NCBI GenBank assembly: GCA_046330435.1
Contig: JAXLST010000013.1
Location: 101,850 to 165,849 of the forward strand
Origin: Ga0077560 sp046330435
GTDB taxonomy: Bacteria > Actinomycetota > Thermoleophilia > Miltoncostaeales > Miltoncostaeaceae
Direction: 5' to 3'
Length of the DNA stretch: 64,000 nt
Shown: in pieces, positions 49,648-57,713 of the stretch
Numbering within the stretch: the stretch's first letter is position 1
How the letters are laid out: each line of letters opens with the position of its first letter
Translations under genes and position numbers: made by a program
Notes under the pieces: model-generated
Seen by the model: the letters and a program-made list of their open reading frames with translations, nothing else
Told to the model about the DNA's origin: nothing
The model's database searches: none

Positions 49648-52248
49648 CTAGTCCTCCGCCGGTTCCGGCGACTCGGACGCGCCGCCCGCGGCGTCATCCC
49701 CGCCGCCCCCGTTCCCGCGGGAGCGCCGGCGCCGCCGGCGGCGGCGCGGACGGGACGATCCGGCGCCCTCGGCGGGCGGGTCGCCGGCCTCCGGGCCCGC
49801 GGCGGCGGCCTCGGCGGCGGGCGCATCGGCCTCACCGGACGCGGGCGCCGACGCGCCGTTCGCGGAGGCCCCCTCGCCCATCGCGGTGCTCAGGCGGCGG
49901 CGGCGACGGCGGCGGGACCGCGTCGCGGCCGTGCCGTTCTCGCCTTGCTCGCCCTCGCGCCGCTTGCCGCCGCCCTCGCCGATGCCGACCTCCTCGGCGC
50001 CGGGCAGGCGGGGGAAGCGGGTGCGCAACGCGTTCCACGCACGGCGCGACAGCAGCGCCTTGGGCTGGGTGGCGCCCACGGCGGCGCGCAGGGCGCGGCG
50101 GGCGTCGGCCGTGGAGAAGTCCAGGGAGTCCAGGAAGCCCCGCAGCTCGCCCCATCCCCCGCACGCGGCGGCGGCGCGGGCCGCCAGGCGCACGTGCTCG
50201 GGCCGGGTGGGGACGTCCCCGGGGCCCAGCACCACGGTGAGGCGGGCGGCCTGGCCGAGGCGCAGCGGCGGCTCCCCCTCGGCGGGCGGGACGGGCTCGG
50301 GGGGCGGACCGCCGGCGGCCTTGAGCCACATGGCGATCACGTTCACCTCGCCGCCGTTGGCGATGAGGTGGCGGGCCTCCCAGGCGGCGATGCGGGCGGC
50401 CTCCTGGTTGCGGCCGGGGCGGTGGATCTCCGCCAGGCCGCGGGACACGTCCCAGGCCCACGCGGGCGCCCATGCGGACGCCTCCTCCAGCGCGCTCCAC
50501 CGGCGGCGCCGGTCGCCCGATCGGCCCAGCTGCTCCAGGGCCGTGATGCGGTCCCACTTGCCGGAGCCGTTGGCGTGGTACCACAGCGACCGCAGGCGCT
50601 CGCGGGCGGTCATGCGCAGCCGGTCGAGCACCTTGCGCGGCACGTCGTCGGGCAGCGCCATGCGCAGGTCGGGCTGCACCACCAGGGCCATCGCCCACTC
50701 GCGCCACATCGGCTGGTCGGCGCCGTCGCGGGCGTGGCGCTCCAGCACCCCCGACAGACCCCACCAGGCCAGGGCGGCCTGGAACGGCAGGCCGGCGGCC
50801 ACGCGGTCGGCGACCTCCTGGCAGGTGGCCTCGGCGGCGGCCGCCTCGATCCACTCCTCCACCAGGATGCCGCGCAGCTGCCCGGCGTCCGCCTCGCGCC
50901 ACCCGCCGTCCGCGAAGCCGCGGGCGATGTCGTGGTGGTCGGCCCCGGTGTTGACCAGCTGCGAGACGTTGCCCTCGCGCTCGGCCAGGAGCTTGGCCGC
51001 CTTGGCGAGCTTGTGGCGCTCGTCGCCGGCGTCCGGCGGGCCGGCGACGCGGCCCAGCGGCTTGTACCAGCCCATCCCGAAGATCTCGTGGCTGGTCTTC
51101 ACGCCCATCGGGTCGCCCTTGGGCAGGAACTCGACGGACACCGCCTCCTTGTCCGGGGCGGGGCGCATCACGCGGCCCAGGCGCTGCACGAAGACGCGCT
51201 CGGAGGTGGTGGGCGCCAGGTGCATCACCACCGACGCGCGCGTCTCGTCCCAGCCCTCGGTGAGCAGGTCCGCGTTGCACAGCACGTCGATGAAGCCCTC
51301 GCCGAACATCTTCAGCGTCATCTGCAGCTCGCGGGCCGGGGTCTGGCCGGACACCGCGGCGGCCTTCACCCCGCGCTCCTTGAGCTCCTCGGCGAGGTTG
51401 TGGGCCTGCGCCACGGTCGCGGTGTAGGCGACCCCGGCCAGACCGAGCGGCCCGAAGTGCTCGGCCCACACGTCGGCGCACGCCTTGTGCCACAGGGCCT
51501 TGTCGAGGGCGCGTCCCAGGCTGCCCTGGTCGAAGTCGCCGCGCACCCGGGCGACGTCGGACAGGTCCACCGCGCGCTCGACCCGGAGGGAGCGCAGCGG
51601 GCAGAGGATCCCGCGCTCGATGGCGGATCCCCGGTCCAGGGTGGTGGCCACGGGGCCGAAGATCTGCTCGACGTGGCCGGTGGTCGTGCTGCCCGTCGCC
51701 GTGAAGCCCACCACCACGGCGTTCACGGCCCGGTCGAGAAGCAGGCGGGTCTGGGCGCCCAGGGCGGTGTGGGCCTCGTCGCAGATCAGCAGGTCCAGCG
51801 ACTCCCAGTCCATCTTGTCCTGGTGCCGCAGCGCCGCCTGGTAGGTGCTCACCGCGACCCCCGGGCGGCCCACGTACTCCGGGCCCTCGGGGTGGACGTG
51901 CACCGACGGGAAGTGCCGCTTGAACTGGGCGATCGTCTGCTCGGCCAGGTTCCTGCGCGGCACCAGCACCGTGGCCGCCCCGCCCATGGCGGCGGCCAGG
52001 GCGCAGAACATGACCGTCTTGCCGGAGCCGGTCGGCGAGTCCACCCAGGTGCGTTGCACGCCGTGGCCCAGGCGCACCGCCAGTTCGTCGAGCGCCTCGA
52101 TCTGGTGCGGGCGCAGGACGACGTCGGGCCAGGCGCGCGACGGGTCGTCCAGCGCGGCCCGGAGGGCGTCGGCTGGCGACGTGCGATCAGTCACTTCGGT
52201 CGTGGAATGCAGTCCTTCCGGCATCCAGTCACGAGTCCCGCCGGGCAT
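49648..52248 (-). CDS. SF2 DEAD/DEAH helicase with long C-terminal region and arginine-rich tail
   Basis: An 866-residue SF2 helicase. Helicase motifs are Q-motif-like RPHQIEALDELA, Walker A VDSPTGSGKTVMF near residue 70, DEAH in LLICDEAHTALG, GFTATGS (motif III), and QRLGRVMRP (motif VI) near 350. The arrangement is like RadD/type III restriction-type helicases. The region 430-770 matches nothing I know and is rich in Trp and Ala. The last 90 residues are low complexity with two arginine runs of 7 and 8, suited to nucleic acid or ribosome binding. ATG 52248 and ATG 52224 are both possible. No methylase or nuclease gene is adjacent. Confidence 0.85.
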   Translation of the reverse strand: MPGGTRDWMPEGLHSTTEVTDRTSPADALRAALDDPSRAWPDVVLRPHQIEALDELAVRLGHGVQRTWVDSPTGSGKTVMFCALAAAMGGAATVLVPRRNLAEQTIAQFKRHFPSVHVHPEGPEYVGRPGVAVSTYQAALRHQDKMDWESLDLLICDEAHTALGAQTRLLLDRAVNAVVVGFTATGSTTTGHVEQIFGPVATTLDRGSAIERGILCPLRSLRVERAVDLSDVARVRGDFDQGSLGRALDKALWHKACADVWAEHFGPLGLAGVAYTATVAQAHNLAEELKERGVKAAAVSGQTPARELQMTLKMFGEGFIDVLCNADLLTEGWDETRASVVMHLAPTTSERVFVQRLGRVMRPAPDKEAVSVEFLPKGDPMGVKTSHEIFGMGWYKPLGRVAGPPDAGDERHKLAKAAKLLAEREGNVSQLVNTGADHHDIARGFADGGWREADAGQLRGILVEEWIEAAAAEATCQEVADRVAAGLPFQAALAWWGLSGVLERHARDGADQPMWREWAMALVVQPDLRMALPDDVPRKVLDRLRMTARERLRSLWYHANGSGKWDRITALEQLGRSGDRRRRWSALEEASAWAPAWAWDVSRGLAEIHRPGRNQEAARIAAWEARHLIANGGEVNVIAMWLKAAGGPPPEPVPPAEGEPPLRLGQAARLTVVLGPGDVPTRPEHVRLAARAAAACGGWGELRGFLDSLDFSTADARRALRAAVGATQPKALLSRRAWNALRTRFPRLPGAEEVGIGEGGGKRREGEQGENGTAATRSRRRRRRRLSTAMGEGASANGASAPASGEADAPAAEAAAAGPEAGDPPAEGAGSSRPRRRRRRRRSRGNGGGGDDAAGGASESPEPAED

Positions 52249-52455
52249 GGGGATTCGGCGGGTAGGCGTGGTCAGGCGAGGGGTGGAATCCGCCTCGGGC
52301 CGCGTGCGTGACGCCTGCTCGGGGGGCTGCGAGGAACGGAGCAGGGCGTCGTCCTGAAGGGGCGACCGGGACGCACGTTACCACGCGTTCCGGCGTCGTG
52401 AAGGGGGCGCGGGCCCGCCGGGGCCCCCGCGGGATGAGCCGACCGGGGCCCGCGT

Positions 52456-52461
52456 TAGCAT
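52456..52461 (+). promoter_or_regulatory. -10 element of the LytR_C gene
   Basis: TAGCAT fits TANNNT and ends 9 nt before ATG 52471, giving at most a very short leader. Confidence 0.4.
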
Positions 52462-52470
52462 CGCCAGCGC

Positions 52471-52983
52471 ATGTCGACGAACCCCGAGCCCGCCTCCCGC
52501 AAAGCCCCCGTCGCACTGCCGCTGTTCATCGCGGTGGGCCTTGCATGCCTGGTCGGCGGGTTCGTGGTCGGGTGGCTCACACGGGGCGACGGCGGCTCGG
52601 CGCAGGCGCTGCCGACCGTCGAGGCGCCGGCGCCCGCCACCACGAAGCCGCGCACCACCACCGCCACCGCGCCCACGCCGCCGGCGGAGGTCACGCCGGC
52701 GAAGATCAAGCTGGGCGTCCTCAACGCGACGAGCGTCACGGGCTTCGCGGCGCAGACCGCCGCGCGGGCCGCCGGCCTGGGCTACCCCAGCCCCGCGACC
52801 GGCAACGCCCCCACCCAGACCGGCCCCACGGTCGTGTACTTCCGGCCGGGCAAGCGGCCCGCGGCGCAGCGGGTGGCGAAGGACCTGGGGTACACGACCG
52901 TGCAGGCGCTGCCGACGAGCGGCGCCATCGCGACCGCCGCCCCAGCCGGGGTGGACGTGGTCGTGGTCCTCGGTCCAGGCTGA
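52471..52983 (+). CDS. LytR C-terminal domain protein
   Basis: A 170-residue protein with one N-terminal helix (about 15-36, ALPLFIAVGLACLVGGFVVG), a Pro/Thr-rich linker and a C-terminal LytR_C-like domain (about 78-168) with KLGVLNATSVTGFAAQTAAR, VVYFRPGKRPAAQRVAKDLG and DVVVVLGPG. These domains accompany LytR-CpsA-Psr wall ligases, but no such catalytic domain is present here. It ends 4 nt before the fused monooxygenase-ligase gene, so the two are probably co-transcribed. Confidence 0.8.
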   Translation: MSTNPEPASRKAPVALPLFIAVGLACLVGGFVVGWLTRGDGGSAQALPTVEAPAPATTKPRTTTATAPTPPAEVTPAKIKLGVLNATSVTGFAAQTAARAAGLGYPSPATGNAPTQTGPTVVYFRPGKRPAAQRVAKDLGYTTVQALPTSGAIATAAPAGVDVVVVLGPG

Positions 52984-52987
52984 GCCC

Positions 52988-55420
52988 ATGAACATCGGGG
53001 TCCGGGTCCCGCAGTACGGGGGAGACTGGGCGACGCTGCGGGCCGTGGCCGAGCGCCTCGACCGCCGCGGCGTGGACGCCCTGTGGGTGAACGACCACCT
53101 CCAGTCGCCGGGGCGGCTCAAGTCCGAGCCCACGTTCGAGGCGTTCACCACGCTCGCGGCGCTCGCCCAGGTGACCGCGCGTGCACGCCTGGGGGTGGCC
53201 GTGGCGTGCGCGGCGTACCGGCCGCCGCAGCTCGCCGCGAAGATGGCCACGGTGGTGGACGTCATGTCCGGCGGGCGCATGGTCCTGGGGCTGGGCACCG
53301 GCTCCGACCGGCCGGAGCACGCCGCCTACGGCTTCGCCATGGGCACGCCGGGCGAGCGCACCGCCGGGGTGCGGCGGGCGCTGGAGGTCGTGAACGCCAT
53401 GCGGGCGCATCCGGACGGCGCCAGCGTGGAGGGCGTCCTCGTGGACGCGCCCAACCGGCCCGCCGCCGCGGCGCCCGGGGGGCCGCCGGTGTGGCTCGCG
53501 GCCCACGGGCCGGTGCTGCTGCGGCTCGCCGGACGGGCCGCCGACGGCATCGTCGCCGCCTGGACCGATCCGGACGCCTTCGGCGAGCGCATCCGGGTGG
53601 CCGCCGAGGCCGCGGAGGCCGCCGGCCGGCCCCGCCCCGCGGCCGCGCTCTACACCTTCTGCCTGGTGGGGCACTCCGAGGCCGAGCTGCACGGGTGGCT
53701 GGCGGCCGAGGCGCACGAGTTGGACTCCACCCCGGCCGGGGTGCTCCGCTGGCTGCGGGCGCGCGGCGGCATCGTCGGCACCCCCGCCGAGGTGCGCGAC
53801 GCGCTGGCCGCCCACGCCGCGGCCGGCGGGACCGACGCCATCCTCGCGCTGCCCTCGCGGGTGCCGGCGGAGGCGTTCGACGCCCTCGCGGACGCCCTGC
53901 TGCCCGCGCCCCCCGCGCAGCCCGCCCCGCCGCCGCTGCCCGACGTCTCCCCGCGCGACAACCTGGTCCGGCTGCTGGTGGAGCGCCACCGCGAGGCCGG
54001 CGCCGGCGGGCGCACCGCCGCGGTGGACGAGGACGGCGAGTGGACGTTCGACGAGCTGTCGGCGGCGTCGGCGCGGGCCGCCGGGGCCCTCGCCCGGGCC
54101 GGGGTGCGCCGCGGCGACCGCGTCGCGATCGCCCTGCGGGACGGCCGGCCGTGGCTCGCGGGCTTCCTCGGCACCGCGTGGCTCGGCGCCGTGGCCGTGC
54201 CCGTCGACCCGGCGAGCCCCGCCGAGCGGGTCAAGCTCATCCTCGACGACTGCGAGCCGGCGCTGGTGCTGGCCGACCCGGAGGTGGACGCGGCCGGCTG
54301 GCGGACGGCGCCCGCCGGGATGCTGGAGGACGGCGACCCGCGGCCGGTCGCCGCGGTCCATCCCGACGACCTGGCCTACCTGGTCTACTCCTCGGGCTCC
54401 ACCGGCCGGCCCAAGGGCGCCATGCACGCCCACCGCGACATGGCGACCGGCATCGACACCTACGCCGCCCACGTGCTGGGGCTGGAACCCGGGGACCGCT
54501 GCCACTCCGCCGCCCGGCTGTTCACCTCCCTGGGCTTCGGCAACGGCTTCTTCCGGGTGCTGGGCCGCGGGGCCACCTGCGTGCTGTCCGGCGCCCGCCC
54601 CAACCCGCGCACCACGCTGGGGGTGGTGCGCGACCACGGCCTGACGGTGCTCACCGGCGTCCCCACGTTCTGGGCGCAGCTCGCCGAGTTCCTCTCCCGG
54701 CACCCCATGCCCGGCGCGCTGGACGGGGTGCGGCTGGCCGTGGCCTCCGGCGACAGCCTGCCGGCGCCGGTGGCCGCACGGCTGGAGGAGCTCACGGGCC
54801 TGCGCATCGTGGAGGGCCTCGGCTGCTCGGAGTGCAGCAACGTGCTCATCTCCACACGCCCCGGGCAGCGCGGCGGGGGGACGCTGGGCACCATCGTGCC
54901 GGGCGTCGAGGTGGAGCTGCGCGACCCGGACGGCCGGGTGACGGGCGACGGGGAGCCGGGGCGGCTGTGGATCCGGAGCGCCTCGAACACCTCCGGGTAC
55001 TGGCGGCGGTCGGAGCTCACCAAGGACCTGGTGCACGGCGACTGGATCCGCATGGGCGACGTGCTGGTGCAGGAGGGCGGCGTGTACCGGCACGTGGGCC
55101 GCGTGGACGACCTGTTCAAGGTCGACGCCCGGTGGGTGAGCCCCACCGAGGTCGAGGCCTGCCTGCTCGCGCACCCGGCGGTGCGGGAGGCCGCCGTGGC
55201 CGGCGTCCCGGACGACGCCGGCCTGCTGCGCGTGCACGCCTGGGTGGTGGTGGACGGTGCGCCCGGGGACGGCCTGCCCGCCGAGCTGCGCCGCCACGTG
55301 GCCCGTGCGCTGGCCCCGTACATGGCCCCGCAGACCGTGACGGTGCTGGACGCCCTGCCGCGCCTGCCGTCCGGCAAACTCGACCGCCGGACACTGCGCA
55401 CCTCGGGAGGAACGGCATGA
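52988..55420 (+). CDS. Luciferase-like monooxygenase fused to acyl-CoA/benzoate-CoA ligase
   Basis: An 810-residue two-domain protein. Residues 1-302 are a bacterial luciferase-like (F420- or FMN-dependent) monooxygenase: NIGVRVPQYGGDWATLRAVA, ALWVNDHL, AKMATVVDVMSGGRMVLGLG and PPVWLAAHGPVLLRLAGRAA. A Pro-rich linker (303-320) leads to an AMP-forming ligase with DLAYLVYSSGSTGRPKGAMH near 462-480, the TSLGFGNGFFRVLGRGATCV substrate pocket of the benzoate-CoA ligase group, EGLGCSE, and the catalytic Lys in LPSGKLDRR near 797. It may activate and oxidise the same aromatic or acyl substrate. No carrier protein follows. The start lies 5 nt after the LytR_C stop. Confidence 0.9.
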   Translation: MNIGVRVPQYGGDWATLRAVAERLDRRGVDALWVNDHLQSPGRLKSEPTFEAFTTLAALAQVTARARLGVAVACAAYRPPQLAAKMATVVDVMSGGRMVLGLGTGSDRPEHAAYGFAMGTPGERTAGVRRALEVVNAMRAHPDGASVEGVLVDAPNRPAAAAPGGPPVWLAAHGPVLLRLAGRAADGIVAAWTDPDAFGERIRVAAEAAEAAGRPRPAAALYTFCLVGHSEAELHGWLAAEAHELDSTPAGVLRWLRARGGIVGTPAEVRDALAAHAAAGGTDAILALPSRVPAEAFDALADALLPAPPAQPAPPPLPDVSPRDNLVRLLVERHREAGAGGRTAAVDEDGEWTFDELSAASARAAGALARAGVRRGDRVAIALRDGRPWLAGFLGTAWLGAVAVPVDPASPAERVKLILDDCEPALVLADPEVDAAGWRTAPAGMLEDGDPRPVAAVHPDDLAYLVYSSGSTGRPKGAMHAHRDMATGIDTYAAHVLGLEPGDRCHSAARLFTSLGFGNGFFRVLGRGATCVLSGARPNPRTTLGVVRDHGLTVLTGVPTFWAQLAEFLSRHPMPGALDGVRLAVASGDSLPAPVAARLEELTGLRIVEGLGCSECSNVLISTRPGQRGGGTLGTIVPGVEVELRDPDGRVTGDGEPGRLWIRSASNTSGYWRRSELTKDLVHGDWIRMGDVLVQEGGVYRHVGRVDDLFKVDARWVSPTEVEACLLAHPAVREAAVAGVPDDAGLLRVHAWVVVDGAPGDGLPAELRRHVARALAPYMAPQTVTVLDALPRLPSGKLDRRTLRTSGGTA

Positions 55421-55752
55421 AGGTCGACCTGGACGGCGAGCGGGCGTTCATCGCGGCGATCTCGGACCGGGTGCGGGCGTTCGCCGCATCCCGCGACTGC
55501 GAGACCCCGGCGGTGCGCGCGACGCTCGCCAACGGCGAGAACTTCCTGCTGTCGGCCATGGAGCCGGAGCCGGGCGGCGGGATGATCACCCTGTCCCCCA
55601 TCCCCGAGGACCTGTCGGAGCTGGTGCAGTCCGCGCCGGGGCAATGGGTGACGCCCACCCAGCTCATCGTGCGCATCTCCGACATCCGCACGCTGGAGCT
55701 GCTCGCGGAGGCCCCGGAGGCCGTGCACGTGGGCTTCCAGCTGCGCGACTGA
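55417..55752 (+). CDS. Small partner protein of the fused monooxygenase-ligase
   Basis: A 111-residue soluble protein of no family I recognise. It has an N-terminal helix (AFIAAISDRVRAFAAS), then strands with ATLANGENFLLSAMEPEPGG and VTPTQLIVRISDIRTLELLA. There is no signal, membrane helix, cysteine pair or carrier-protein Ser motif (a DSL-type site is absent). ATG 55417 overlaps the fusion gene's stop as ATGA and has GGGAGG before it, so it is firmly coupled to that gene. It might regulate or complete the enzyme; this is inference. Confidence 0.7.
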   Translation: MKVDLDGERAFIAAISDRVRAFAASRDCETPAVRATLANGENFLLSAMEPEPGGGMITLSPIPEDLSELVQSAPGQWVTPTQLIVRISDIRTLELLAEAPEAVHVGFQLRD

Positions 55753-55761
55753 GGCGGGTCC

Positions 55762-56646
55762 TCAGGCCAGGTGCGCCAGCGCGGCCCGTCCCGCGGCGGT
55801 GTACGCGGGCAGGCCCCGCTCGTGGCCGAAGCGGATGTCGGCGACCGCCCGGCAGGCGGCGTACCAGCGGGCCCGCTCCCGCACACCGGCGGGCACCGGC
55901 CCGTAGGCCGTGAGGGCGGCGTCCAGCAGCGGCTCGCCGCCCCAGTGGACCAGGCCGCCCAGGTCCCGGGCCGGGTCCCCCAGGCACGCGTCGGACCAGT
56001 CGATGAGCGCCACCGGCACGCCCCCGGCGTCCAGCAGCACGTGCTCGGCGGCCAGGTCGCCGTGCAGCAGGCGGGCCGTCACCCCGGCGGCGCTCACCGG
56101 CGCCGACAGCAGCTCCTCGAGCCGGGCGGCCTCCTCGTCGGTGACCGCCCCCCACGCACCGACGGTGTCGAGCTCCTCGAACGCCTCGTCCCGCCAGTCC
56201 GCCAGGGTGGGGTCCAGGTCGCGCGGCACACCCAGGCGGGCGGCGGCGGCCGTGTCCATGCCGTGCAGGATCCGCAGCGCCTCGCCCAGCGGCACCCCGC
56301 AGGCGCGGGTCGACAGGGCCCCGTTCCAGGTGATGGCGGGCACTCCCGGCAGGCGGGGGTAGCCGCCCATCGCCGGGGTGTCGCCGTGCGCCGCCGGCGC
56401 GAGCCACCGGAAGTCGGGCACCGCCAGGCCGATGAGCGGGGCGACGGCGGCGGTGAGGGCGGCCTCGCGCTCCAGCACGCCGGCGTCCTCCCGGTCCAGC
56501 GCGAACCGCACCACCGCGCGGCCGCCGACCCCGAACGCCGTGTGGCCCGTGCCGGTGCCGAGCCGCACCAGCGGCAGCGCGGCGAGCTCGGGGAACCGCT
56601 CGGCGATGAGCGCCCCGGCGCGAGCCGCGTCGATGCCGGGGTCCAC
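55762..56646 (-). CDS. Aminoglycoside phosphotransferase (APH) family protein
   Basis: A 294-residue kinase-like protein. The catalytic loop is LLHGDLAAEHVLLDAGG near 190 and the metal motif IDWSDACLGDPARDLGGLVH. The His in AEHVLL, in place of the usual Asn, is also found in the APH(2'')/Mph branch, so activity is not excluded. The N-terminal lobe has VVRFALDREDAGVLEREAAL with a weak Lys position. Substrate unknown; resistance is not implied. GTG 56646 starts 8 nt after the hydrolase stop, so the two form a short operon. Confidence 0.8.
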   Translation of the reverse strand: MDPGIDAARAGALIAERFPELAALPLVRLGTGTGHTAFGVGGRAVVRFALDREDAGVLEREAALTAAVAPLIGLAVPDFRWLAPAAHGDTPAMGGYPRLPGVPAITWNGALSTRACGVPLGEALRILHGMDTAAAARLGVPRDLDPTLADWRDEAFEELDTVGAWGAVTDEEAARLEELLSAPVSAAGVTARLLHGDLAAEHVLLDAGGVPVALIDWSDACLGDPARDLGGLVHWGGEPLLDAALTAYGPVPAGVRERARWYAACRAVADIRFGHERGLPAYTAAGRAALAHLA

Positions 56647-56654
56647 GGCGGGGC

Positions 56655-57524
56655 TCAGGCCGCCGGCACGTTCCCGAACCAGTCCAGCAGCAGCGCGTTC
56701 ACGCGGTCCGGCGCCTCCTGCTGCACCCAGTGGCTCACGCCCGGCAGGCGCTCGACGCGCAGGGGCCCGGCGACCTTCGCGGCCGACCGGTCCAGCAGGC
56801 CGAGGCCCAGGTAGGCGTCGCCCTCGCCCCACACGATCATCGTGGGGACCGTGACGGGGGGCAGCTGCGGCGGCGGCCGCAGCCATGCGGCGGCCGGCAT
56901 GTTCGCGCGGTAGTAGTTGAGCGCGGCGGTGAGCGCGCCGTCCTGCCGGAACGCGTCGGTGAACACCGCCTCGTCCTCCGGCGTGAACGTGCCGGGGGCG
57001 GCGTTGCGGAACACCATCTCCCTCAGCTCGTGGAAGTCGTCCTTCGACAGCCAGGTCTCGGCGACGCCGGGGAACTGGAACAGCAGCATGTACCAGCTCT
57101 TCGCGCGCTGGGCGGGGTCCTCGTTGCGGGCCTCGGCGGAGGCCACCGGGTGCGGGGAGTTGAGGATCACCAGGCTCCGCACGCGCTCGGGCCGCACGGC
57201 CGCGGTGACCCAGGCGAGGCTGCCGCCCCAGTCGTGGCCCACCACGTGCGCCCGGTCGATGCCCATGGCGTCCATGAGGTTGGCGACGTCGCCGGCGAGC
57301 GCCTGGATGCCGTAGTCCTCCACCAGGGAGGGCCGGTCGGAGGCGCCGTAGCCGCGCAGGTCGGGGGCGATCGCCCGGTAGCCGCCGGCCGCCAGGGCCG
57401 GGATCTGGTGCCGCCAGGAGTACGCCAGCTCCGGGAAGCCGTGCAGGAGGATCACGGGCTCGCCGTCGCCCTCGGTGGTCACCGACAGGCGGATCTCGCC
57501 GGCCTTCACGCGCTCGGTCGTCAT
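56655..57524 (-). CDS. Alpha/beta hydrolase, epoxide hydrolase-like
   Basis: A 289-residue hydrolase. HGFPELAYSWRHQIPALAAG (oxyanion hole) is near residue 28, the nucleophile Asp in HVVGHDWGGSLAWV near 93, a ring-opening Tyr candidate in ALNYYRAN near 200 and the catalytic His in LPGVSHWVQQEAP near 265. The GHDWGG nucleophile elbow fits epoxide hydrolases and dehalogenases. The start is supported by TAACCT ending 7 nt upstream. Confidence 0.88.
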   Translation of the reverse strand: MTTERVKAGEIRLSVTTEGDGEPVILLHGFPELAYSWRHQIPALAAGGYRAIAPDLRGYGASDRPSLVEDYGIQALAGDVANLMDAMGIDRAHVVGHDWGGSLAWVTAAVRPERVRSLVILNSPHPVASAEARNEDPAQRAKSWYMLLFQFPGVAETWLSKDDFHELREMVFRNAAPGTFTPEDEAVFTDAFRQDGALTAALNYYRANMPAAAWLRPPPQLPPVTVPTMIVWGEGDAYLGLGLLDRSAAKVAGPLRVERLPGVSHWVQQEAPDRVNALLLDWFGNVPAA

Positions 57525-57531
57525 GTCCCGC

Positions 57532-57537
57532 AGGTTA
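57532..57537 (-). promoter_or_regulatory. -10 element of the hydrolase operon (leaderless)
   Basis: TAACCT on the minus strand fits TANNNT and ends 7 nt before ATG 57524. Confidence 0.45.
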
Positions 57538-57678
57538 CCCCTCGCCCCGCACTAGAGCAGCTGCCCATAGCCGCGGGGACGCCCAGGTCCCATCATCCTC
57601 ATCAGCCCGCACGATGCGGGACGGGAACAGGCCCCGAGGGCACCGGCGGCCGCCTCCCGAGCGTCATGGATGGACCCT

Positions 57679-57712
57679 GGAGGGCGATGACACGGGGGCG
57701 TCGTCGCCCTCC
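57679..57712 (-). terminator. Hairpin terminator after the CapA gene
   Basis: Arms at 57679-57691 and 57700-57712 pair over 13 bp with one imperfect pair and an 8-nt loop. It lies one base past the CapA stop on the minus strand. The rest of this 189-bp gap holds a smaller CCCGCA/TGCGGG repeat and no gene. Confidence 0.55.
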
Positions 57713-57713
57713 T

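Noticed and set aside
52988..55752. A nonribosomal peptide or polyketide gene cluster
   Set aside because: No condensation, ketosynthase, carrier or thioesterase domain and no transporter is present; only one ligase.
55750..55766. Short TGAGG/CCTCA repeat between convergent stops as a terminator
   Set aside because: The stem is only 5 bp and arises from the two stop codons; too weak to support.
55762..56646. Catalytically dead phosphotransferase because Asn is His in the HGD loop
   Set aside because: His at this position is known in the APH(2'') and Mph branches, so loss of function is not implied.
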